A stretch of 27,169 nucleotides of DNA, from assembly GCA_934320895.1 (NCBI GenBank), contig CAKRFY010000036.1, positions 1 to 27,169 on the forward strand. Direction: 5' to 3'. The position numbers and the translations under genes were made by a program. The notes beneath the pieces are model-generated. The model was not told the origin of the DNA. It did no database searches and saw only the letters and a program-made list of their open reading frames with translations. Shown one piece after another: positions 15,075-21,014 of the stretch (position 1 is its first letter; every line of letters begins with the position of its first letter). Origin of the DNA: an uncultured Lachnospiraceae bacterium. Its GTDB lineage: Bacteria > Bacillota > Clostridia > Lachnospirales > Lachnospiraceae.

Positions 15075-15642
15075 TATATACTTAAACTATCTTATAACTG
15101 CATTGATATTGACGTTTGCTATACCTGTTGCAGGCTTTGTCGTAGAGCAGCTTGTAAAGCTGCTTTATTCGATAACAGCGTCATTTTTTGGAAATGAATT
15201 TACTTACTTTATATTTAACAGATTGACTTTTATAGGTGTTTTTCACCATGAACTGTCCCATGCGTTGTTTGCGACGCTTACTGGAGCTAAAGTTACGAAG
15301 ATAGTCTTTTTTCATCCAGATGGTGACAGGCTTGGATATGTTGAATATGTGACGAGAGGAAATGTAGTAATGAGGTCGATACAGCAGACTATGGCTTCTA
15401 TAGCACCTGTGTTCTGTGGGGCATTGACAAGTGCAGGAATATATTATTACATTTCTGCAAGTGGTAAAACATTTGTGGTATGGCAGATGGTTCTGCTCTG
15501 GTATACATTTATTTCTATCATATTACATATGACTATGAGTGGTAAGGATTTTAAGGTTATGTGGCGCGGGATAACGGTTGTGTATCTTATAGTATTTGTA
15601 ATCGTATATATTTTTAAATTTAATCTTTTAAACGGATTTTGA
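15046..15642 (+). CDS. Membrane metalloprotease-like protein with HELSH motif (M50-like)
   Basis: This 198-residue multi-span membrane protein starts at ATG 15046, just after AAAGGGGAA; in-frame ATG codons at 15055 and 15067 are alternatives. The segment GVFHHELSHALFATLTGAKV (64-83) has the HExxH zinc motif (HELSH, 68-72) set in a hydrophobic context, as in M50/site-2-protease-like enzymes. HPDGDRLGYVEY follows. No clear second metal motif (NxxPxxxxDG) is seen, so this is a divergent member or a related gluzincin-like membrane protein. With the rhomboid at 5642 it gives the locus two candidate membrane proteases. It lies downstream of the Ca2+ ATPase with the small membrane protein. Confidence 0.7.
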   Translation: MTEMRTFMDNIYLNYLITALILTFAIPVAGFVVEQLVKLLYSITASFFGNEFTYFIFNRLTFIGVFHHELSHALFATLTGAKVTKIVFFHPDGDRLGYVEYVTRGNVVMRSIQQTMASIAPVFCGALTSAGIYYYISASGKTFVVWQMVLLWYTFISIILHMTMSGKDFKVMWRGITVVYLIVFVIVYIFKFNLLNGF

Positions 15643-15660
15643 GAATATTTTACAGCAATA

Positions 15661-15689
15661 TTGAGAATATAATTTATTTTTGCTATAAT
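15661..15689 (+). promoter_or_regulatory. Promoter of apt with extended -10
   Basis: TTGAGA (15661-15666), a 17-base spacer and TATAAT (15684-15689) preceded by TGC, which makes an extended -10. Transcription would start near 15696 and leave a leader of about 130 bases. No purine riboswitch core was recognised in the leader. Confidence 0.65.
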
Positions 15690-15826
15690 GAAAAAGATTG
15701 TGCATGAAAATTTTGCATAGTGTAAATCAGTTATTATGTTGTGCTCACATTATAGTTGTGGACACAAACGCAGTTCCCTCATAAGAGAGGTGACATTATC
15801 TTATTATAAGAAGGAGGACGCATACA

Positions 15827-16351
15827 ATGAAGAAATTAGAGGATTATGTAAGATGTATTCCTGATTTTCCAAGCGAAGGAGTTATGTTTAGAGATATCAC
15901 ATCAGTGATTCAGGATCCTGATGGACTTAAACTTGCCATTGATTCAATGATTGATGTTGTTAAGGATATTGATTTTGATATTGTTGTCGGAACTGAATCG
16001 AGAGGTTTTATCTTTGGTATGCCTATTGCCTATGCACTTGGCAAGGGATTTGTTCCATGTCGCAAAAAAGGAAAACTTCCGTGTGAAACAGTTACTGCAT
16101 CATATGCTCTTGAGTATGGCACTGCTGAGATCGAGATTCATAAGGATGCCATCAAGCCGGGACAGAAAGTTTTGCTTGTGGATGATCTTATCGCAACAGG
16201 TGGAACTATCGAAGCATGTGCAGGTCTTGTTGAGCAGCTTGGCGGTGAAGTAGTTAAGATTTTATTCTTGCTTGAACTTGCGGGACTTAAGGGCAGAGAA
16301 AAACTTGCTAAGTATGATGTTACATCACTGATTACATATGAAGGAAAATAG
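15827..16351 (+). CDS. apt: Adenine phosphoribosyltransferase
   Basis: This 174-residue enzyme converts adenine and PRPP to AMP and pyrophosphate in the cytoplasm, for purine salvage. The family signature is clear: IPDFPSEGVMFRDIT (11-25), GTESRGFIFG (55-64), the flexible-loop KLPCETVTASYALEYGTAEIEIH segment, and the PRPP loop VLLVDDLIATGGT (115-127). Length is normal for Apt. AAGGAGG precedes the ATG. It is the first gene after the Ter locus and has its own promoter. It precedes a purine permease, so the two form a salvage pair. Whether it also supplies or removes purine products of the Ter enzymes is open. Confidence 0.97.
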   Translation: MKKLEDYVRCIPDFPSEGVMFRDITSVIQDPDGLKLAIDSMIDVVKDIDFDIVVGTESRGFIFGMPIAYALGKGFVPCRKKGKLPCETVTASYALEYGTAEIEIHKDAIKPGQKVLLVDDLIATGGTIEACAGLVEQLGGEVVKILFLLELAGLKGREKLAKYDVTSLITYEGK

Positions 16352-16477
16352 TATCTGAGAATGATCATTATATTTTTCATATGTAGGTAAAAAGCAGTAA
16401 TAGGGGCGGGAAACGCTGAGATTTACTGGCATTAGTTAAAAAGTAACAAACATACGAAAAAGGAGACATAGTATTGT

Positions 16478-17836
16478 ATGCTAAACAGACTATTTAAACT
16501 GGAAGAAAATAATACAAATGTAAAGACGGAAGTTATAGCAGGTCTTACAACATTTATGGCTATGGCTTATATACTTGCCGTAAACCCGAATATTTTGAGC
16601 AGTACAGGAATGAATCGTGATGCTGTACTTCTTGCGACATCTATCGCATCGTTTATCGGATGTATGGCTATGGCTTTACTTGCAAACTATCCATTTGCAC
16701 TTGCACCGGGTATGGGACTTAATGCATATATGGCTGGAACAGTATGTGCAAATATGGGATATTCGTGGAAAGTTGCTTTGCTCGCAGTATTTGTAGAGGG
16801 TCTTGTGTTTATCGTACTTTCACTTACGAATGTGCGTGAAGCGATTTTTAATGCTATTCCATCAGCTTTAAAAAAAGGAGTAAGTGCAGGTATTGGTTTA
16901 TTTATCGCATTCATAGGGCTTCAGGGTTCAAAGCTTGTTGTAGCCGATGACTCAACACTTCTTACTTATGTGAGATTTACAAAGGATTTTCATACAGTTG
17001 GAATCGGAGCATTGCTTGCGCTTATCGGATTGTTTATAACCGTTATTCTTTATGCAAAGAATGTTAAAGGTTCTATTCTTGTTGGAATATTAAGTACATG
17101 GATACTTGGAATGCTTTGCCAGCTTGTTGGAATCTATGTTCCAAACCCTGATACAGGATTTTATTCATTGTATCCGACATTTAAAATGATAGATATCACG
17201 GCGATAGGTGATACATTTGGTCAGTGTTTTAAAACTGATTTTTCACAGATAAAGGTACTTGATTTTATAGTTGTACTTTTTGCATTCCTTTTTGTAGATA
17301 TTTTTGATACACTTGGAACTCTTATCGGTGTGTCGACAAAAGCTGGAATGCTTGATGAAAATGAGAAGCTCCCAAGAATTAAACCAGCACTTCTTGCAGA
17401 TGCTATTGCAACATCTATAGGAGCTATTCTTGGAACATCAACGACTACAACGTATGTAGAGTCATCAGCAGGTGTACTTGCTGGAGGTCGTACAGGTCTT
17501 TCGGCAGCTGTAACAGGATTGATGTTTTTACTTGCGATACTATTCGCACCTATATTTACGGCGATACCATCATTTGCTACAGCGCCGGCACTTATCTTTG
17601 TTGGCTTCCTTATGATTTCTTCAATAATAAGTGTTGATTTTAATGATCTTACTGAATCTGTACCAGCATATCTTGCACTTCTTGCGATGCCGCTTATGTA
17701 CAGCATTTCAGAAGGAATTGCACTTGGTGTTATTTCATATGTTGTTATAAATGTATTTTGTGGAAAGGCAAAGAAAGTAAAACCTTTGATGTACATACTT
17801 GCGGTATTGTTTGTATGTAAGTATATATTCCTATAA
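16478..17836 (+). CDS. NCS2-family purine permease (guanine/hypoxanthine type)
   Basis: This 452-residue membrane transporter has about 12 or more hydrophobic segments. It belongs to the AzgA-like branch of NCS2: EVIAGLTTFMAMAYILAVNP (19-38), YPFALAPGMGLNAYMA (about 70-85), the LFVDIFDTLGTLIGVS motif in the middle and LGTSTTTTYVESSAGVLAGG-type stretch after it. These features point to a proton-coupled permease for guanine, hypoxanthine or adenine rather than uracil or xanthine. AGGAGA lies 12 bases from the ATG. It follows apt by 126 bases. A strong terminator follows. The 126-base gap holds no riboswitch I can recognise. Confidence 0.93.
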   Translation: MLNRLFKLEENNTNVKTEVIAGLTTFMAMAYILAVNPNILSSTGMNRDAVLLATSIASFIGCMAMALLANYPFALAPGMGLNAYMAGTVCANMGYSWKVALLAVFVEGLVFIVLSLTNVREAIFNAIPSALKKGVSAGIGLFIAFIGLQGSKLVVADDSTLLTYVRFTKDFHTVGIGALLALIGLFITVILYAKNVKGSILVGILSTWILGMLCQLVGIYVPNPDTGFYSLYPTFKMIDITAIGDTFGQCFKTDFSQIKVLDFIVVLFAFLFVDIFDTLGTLIGVSTKAGMLDENEKLPRIKPALLADAIATSIGAILGTSTTTTYVESSAGVLAGGRTGLSAAVTGLMFLLAILFAPIFTAIPSFATAPALIFVGFLMISSIISVDFNDLTESVPAYLALLAMPLMYSISEGIALGVISYVVINVFCGKAKKVKPLMYILAVLFVCKYIFL

Positions 17837-17859
17837 GTGATATTTTAACATTATCAGGG

Positions 17860-17904
17860 AAAGTCCCCCGCTTTTATTGCGTAAAGCAACAAGTGGGGGA
17901 CTTT
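17860..17904 (+). terminator. Intrinsic terminator after the purine permease
   Basis: AAAGTCCCCCGCTT pairs with AAGTGGGGGACTTT (one G-U pair), 14 bp, followed by a T-rich run. It ends the apt-permease transcript. Confidence 0.85.
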
Positions 17905-17912
17905 CTTGTATC

Positions 17913-17996
17913 AGGAGGGGGATGGGCTATTTCTGATATGCTGCGATATCAGCTGATAGTGTTATGAGCAAATAGCAGAGCGGATTGTCCGCTTGA
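17913..17996 (+). repeat. Dispersed palindromic repeat, copy 2 (long form)
   Basis: This long form includes AGGAGGGGG, TTTCTGATATGCTGCGATA, GTTATGAGCAAATAGCAGAG and CGGATTGTCCGCTTGA. Against the other copies the palindrome has lost six bases, leaving AGCGGA-TTG-TCCGCT. The left half is shared only with copy 4. It lies between two terminators. Confidence 0.85.
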
Positions 17997-18012
17997 ATTT
18001 AATATTAGAATA

Positions 18013-18070
18013 AAAAAGCTGTCGCTTTATTGAATTAGATTTCATAAAGAGGCGGCTTTTTGTTTTTTTT
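18013..18070 (+). terminator. Second terminator-like hairpin
   Basis: AAAAAGCTGTCGCTTTAT pairs imperfectly with ATAAAGAGGCGGCTTTTT (18044-18061; one mismatch and two G-U pairs) and is followed by a run of eight T (18063-18070). The A-rich 5' side suggests it could also work on the minus strand. No gene lies between it and the first terminator. Confidence 0.6.
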
Positions 18071-18079
18071 ATATAAAAA

Positions 18080-18211
18080 AGAACCGTCGGAGAAACGGTT
18101 CTATGATGGCTGCATTTTGGCAGCCAACTTATAATAACCATAAATGGTTATTTGGAGAAGGTATGAAAAAAATTTAAGCACTTATCAAATGATTTCGTTT
18201 CATTTGATAGG
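18080..18211. other. Run of four consecutive hairpins in gene-free DNA
   Basis: Four perfect or near-perfect stems follow each other: 18080-18102 (AGAACCGT/ACGGTTCT), 18107-18126 (TGGCTGC/GCAGCCA), 18133-18152 (AATAACCAT/ATGGTTATT) and 18181-18211 (core TATCAAATGA/TCATTTGATA). None has a U tract. The last stem contains TGATTTCGTTTCA, similar to the LacI operators further on. No gene is seen from 17837 to about 18552. Confidence 0.55.
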
Positions 18212-18226
18212 TTTATGATAACGTTG

Positions 18227-18278
18227 AAATGTGAACCTGTAATGTTTTAAATGTGAAAGATATGTTAATAAATGTGAA
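18227..18278 (+). repeat. Three AAATGTGAA direct repeats at two-turn spacing
   Basis: AAATGTGAA occurs at 18227-18235, 18249-18257 and 18270-18278. The starts are 22 and 21 bases apart, about two helical turns, so all lie on one DNA face. This is typical of cooperative activator sites. It lies about 190-240 bases upstream of the predicted promoter of the decayed glycyl-radical operon. Confidence 0.55.
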
Positions 18279-18370
18279 TAAAAAATGTTGAGCATTTTTG
18301 GAAAGAAAAAATAACAAAATGAGTTGCCAATGTAGTAAATAATACTTGCTAATTGGGGGATTAAGGTGTG

Positions 18371-18384
18371 TGAAAACGATTTCA
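18371..18384. promoter_or_regulatory. LacI-family operator O1
   Basis: TGAAAACGATTTCA is a 14-bp near-palindrome with the central CG typical of LacI/CcpA-family operators. An identical copy lies 104 bases downstream (18475-18488). The LacI-type regulator at 19600 is the natural candidate binder, but a CcpA-like protein could also bind. Confidence 0.7.
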
Positions 18385-18464
18385 TGTTTTTGACTATATT
18401 GTACTGAAATACCTGAATAAAAATGTCTTGTAGAAGTATGAACATAATAAATTTTTAGCTGTGT

Positions 18465-18488
18465 TATATTTTGCTGAAAACGATTTCA
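18465..18488 (+). promoter_or_regulatory. Promoter -10 region overlapped by LacI-family operator O2
   Basis: TATATT (18465-18470) resembles a -10 box, and TGAAAACGATTTCA (18475-18488) covers the expected start near 18477. An operator at the start site is a classic repression layout. The two operators are 104 bases (about ten turns) apart, suitable for looping. No clear -35 was found, which fits dependence on an activator. Confidence 0.6.
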
Positions 18489-18551
18489 AAAGTTGATGTT
18501 GTATGACACAAAAAGTATGAATACAATGTAAAACATAAAAAGCAAAACATT

Positions 18552-18722
18552 GTGACTTTTAAAGGCACAAAGCCGCAGATAGATATAGAGAGAGGTCTTT
18601 ATTTTACTGAATCTTTTAAACAGACGGAGGGACAGCCGTTAAATCTTAGATGGGCAAAGGCACTGATGCATTATGCAAAGAATGCTACGGTTTATAGGGG
18701 CAGGTATAGAGGAAGCAAATGA
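18552..18722 (+). pseudogene. Glycyl radical enzyme, N-terminal fragment
   Basis: Read from 18552 the frame gives [20 protein letters not shown], then [20 protein letters not shown] and YAKNATVYR. This matches the N-terminus of pyruvate formate-lyase-like glycyl radical enzymes ([18 protein letters not shown]...R.AKAL). The frame then runs off homology into a TGA at 18720-18722, because DNA encoding several hundred residues is missing after TVY. The start is uncertain: GTG 18552 has no good ribosome site, and ATG codons at 18517 and 18526 are in another frame with an immediate stop. It lies directly downstream of operator O2, so it was the first gene of the controlled operon. Confidence 0.75.
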
Positions 18723-19521
18723 CTATAGTGTTTCAGGGTGCTCAGAATGCCGTATGCCAAACAGAGATACATTTACAAGTCCGTGTGCCTACATCAATTT
18801 TGCGGCGGCACTTGAGATGACTTTATACAATGGAAAAATGTTAAAGTATGGCGATGAGGTAATTGGTCTTAAAACAGGCGAAGTCGAAGAATTTGCGTCA
18901 TTTGAGGAGTTTCTTTCAGCCTATTTAAAACAGCAGAAATATTTTATAAGAAATGCGTTTATTCAGGAACATGAAATAATAAGACTTCGTGCAGTGCACT
19001 TTGCATCACCGTTTGGTTCGTTGTTACATAAGCTGTGCCGTGACAGTTATACGGACATTCATCAGCCAGAAATACCGGGAGGGATAGATCTTGGATATTT
19101 TGAATTTATCGGTTATGGAACAGTGATAGATTCTCTTTCAGCAATAAAGAAATTTGTGTTTGAGGAAAAAAAGATTACATGGCAGCAGTTAAAGCAGGCT
19201 CTTCATGAGAGCTGGACAGGTATGACGAATAAAAATATTACTGATAATCTTAGAGCTGTTAAAAGAAAATTCCCAAAGCTTGATATTATAGTAAGAACGC
19301 CAGTTATACCGGGGTTTAATGATAATGAAGCTGATATAAGAAAGATTTGTGAGTTTTTAAAGCAGATAGGCCAGAAAAAATATGAACTTCTTGAGTATCA
19401 CAGATTTGGAAAATCGAAGTATCAAAAACTTGGGAGAGATTATCCGATGAAAGATGCCGCTCTTGAGGATGGGATTATGGAAAAACTCAGAAGTGTTGCG
19501 GGAGAATATGGTTTTGTGTAA
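18673..19521 (+). pseudogene. Deletion chimera: glycyl radical enzyme middle joined to activase C-terminus
   Basis: This is a 282-codon open frame, not a real gene in its present form. Codons from about 18700 read [20 protein letters not shown] and on to YFEFIGYGTVIDSLSAIKKF. This is the middle of a glycyl radical enzyme, including the active-site cysteine loop (SGCSEC). After about 19215 the sequence switches to TGMTNKNITDNLRAVKRKFP, IVRTPVIPGFNDNEADI and LLEYHRFGKSKYQKLGRDYP, the C-terminal part of a radical-SAM glycyl-radical activating enzyme. The enzyme's C-terminal glycine loop and the activase's CxxxCxxC cluster are both missing, so neither activity can survive. One deletion joined the two in frame; an earlier out-of-frame deletion separates this piece from the N-terminal fragment. 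Confidence 0.85.
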
Positions 19522-19599
19522 GGTTATAGTTATAGATTTACATATTGAAGATAAAGAGTTAATATAATGTTGCATCCTTAAGTAAGAAAGGAAAGAATC

Positions 19600-20676
19600 A
19601 TGTCAATCAAGAAAATAGCAGAGAGGGCAGGTGTTTCAGCTTCGACTGTTTCACGCGTGCTTAATAATCCAAATTACAAATGTTCATCGCCAAAACTTCG
19701 TGACAAAATCTGGAAGATTGCGATAGAGCTTAATTATACACCAAATACCGCCGCAAGAAATCTGAAGATGGGAGTTAAAGAGAAAGAAGAAAAGATTTAT
19801 TATGTCGGTGTACTTATGACACGAATGGAAAAGGCAACGGCGGATCCGTTTTTTAATGAACTGCTGCGAGTAATAGAGAGCGAGATACATAAACAGGTTG
19901 CAATATTGACAAAGGTCTGGTATATGCCAATCTTTTCAAATGATAAAAAATGCCGACACGAAGACCTTAATATGCTGATAGATAAAATGTACAATGAGCT
20001 GGAGCAGAAATGTGATGGTCTTATAATCATTGGCAAATGTAATAAAGATGCATTAAAGAAGCTTAATAACAAATTTAAAAATGTGGTTTCAGTAAATCGT
20101 AATTCAACAAATTATGAGGTTGATGAGGTTTTGTGTGACGGAAAGAAAGTTGCCATGATGGCAGTAGAATATCTTATATCATTGGGACATACAAGCATAG
20201 GGTATGTTGGTGATTGTTATAATGAAGCGAGATATCGTGGGTATCTTGAAGCATTACACAGACATGACATCGACCCCGAGGCGGATTATATAGTACAGAC
20301 AGGGCAGACGGAAGCAGAAGGTTTTGCGGCAATGCAGAAATTTATGCAGTCAGAGGACCGACCTACAGGAATATATTGTGCAAATGATATAACTGCTATC
20401 GGTATGTTAAAATTTCTTGAAACAAATAAAAACAGATATTATATTCCATCCATAATAGCAAGTGATGATATAGAAGAAGCACAGTATACCAGACCTATGC
20501 TCACAACAGTAAGACTTCCTAAGGAGGAGATGGGTAAGTTTGCATTGTATCTTCTCGTTGATCGTATGCGTGGTGGACATAAGAGTGTTGTTCGTACAGA
20601 ACTTGAAGGAAAGCTTATGTTACGTAATAGCTGTACGGGGATAGATGAGGGCGGATGGTGTGATTATTGTATATAG
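19600..20676 (+). CDS. LacI/GalR-family transcription regulator
   Basis: This 358-residue regulator has an N-terminal helix-turn-helix, MSIKKIAERAGVSASTVSRV (1-20), with LNYTPNTAARNL (about 49-60) as the hinge. It is followed by a periplasmic-binding-protein-like sensor domain (YYVGVLMTRM, YLISLGHTSIGYVGD, GIYCANDITAIGML, IIASDDIEEAQYTRPMLTTVRL). This is a normal LacI plan; the ligand is probably a sugar or related small molecule, but cannot be named. GAAAGGAAAG precedes the ATG. It follows the glycyl-radical remnants on the same strand. The two identical operators upstream of those remnants are likely targets. It appears intact although its target operon has decayed, so it may also regulate distant genes. 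Confidence 0.93.
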   Translation: MSIKKIAERAGVSASTVSRVLNNPNYKCSSPKLRDKIWKIAIELNYTPNTAARNLKMGVKEKEEKIYYVGVLMTRMEKATADPFFNELLRVIESEIHKQVAILTKVWYMPIFSNDKKCRHEDLNMLIDKMYNELEQKCDGLIIIGKCNKDALKKLNNKFKNVVSVNRNSTNYEVDEVLCDGKKVAMMAVEYLISLGHTSIGYVGDCYNEARYRGYLEALHRHDIDPEADYIVQTGQTEAEGFAAMQKFMQSEDRPTGIYCANDITAIGMLKFLETNKNRYYIPSIIASDDIEEAQYTRPMLTTVRLPKEEMGKFALYLLVDRMRGGHKSVVRTELEGKLMLRNSCTGIDEGGWCDYCI

Positions 20677-20729
20677 GTACTGAACTTGTAAAATTAGATG
20701 CTGACAATTTTGGGTTAATAAAAAATAAA

Positions 20730-20778
20730 TCGCTACATAATATTGTTGTTTTATCGCATTTTATGTGGCGACTTTTTA
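20730..20778 (+). terminator. Terminator after the LacI-family gene
   Basis: TCGCTACATAA pairs with TTATGTGGCGA (one G-U pair), followed by CTTTTTA. The gap 20677-21014 otherwise holds an inverted TTTGACG/CGTCAAA pair (20819-20865), repeat copy 3 and A/T-rich DNA. Confidence 0.75.
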
Positions 20779-20892
20779 TGTTATCGTAAAATAAAAAAAC
20801 TTAACATAAATCTGAAAGTTTGACGATACCTAAAATAAAAATTTCACACTATTTTTTACGTCAAATTAGCCACAGCGAAAATAATTTTATTT

Positions 20893-20939
20893 AGCACTAT
20901 CAAGCAAGTAGCAGAGCGTATTGCGAATATCCGCTTGAC
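20893..20939 (+). repeat. Dispersed palindromic repeat, copy 3
   Basis: AGCAAGTAGCAGAGCGTATT is followed by GCGAATATCCGCTTGAC. The left arm has one change (GCGTAT for GCGGAT) that weakens the stem. It lies between the LacI-family gene and the sensor kinase gene. The upstream start option of the kinase (20946) is seven bases past its end. Confidence 0.8.
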
Positions 20940-21014
20940 ATTGACATGCATTTATATTATCTATATAATAAAAATGGAGTAATATCATTATTTGACTTAA
21001 GAAAGAAGCAAAAG

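Noticed and set aside
15690..16477. Purine riboswitch ahead of apt or the permease
   Set aside because: The conserved purine-aptamer loop sequences are not found in either leader.
17221..17796. 191-codon minus-strand frame inside the NCS2 permease
   Set aside because: It lies opposite well-supported transporter motifs and has no recognisable domain or ribosome site.
18673..19521. A novel natural fusion of a glycyl radical enzyme with its activase
   Set aside because: Essential residues of both parts are missing, and a third fragment of the same enzyme lies upstream in another frame, so deletion decay explains it better.
20946..21014. Earlier ATG for the hybrid kinase
   Set aside because: It abuts the end of repeat copy 3, has no ribosome site, and would put 23 residues ahead of the signal segment.
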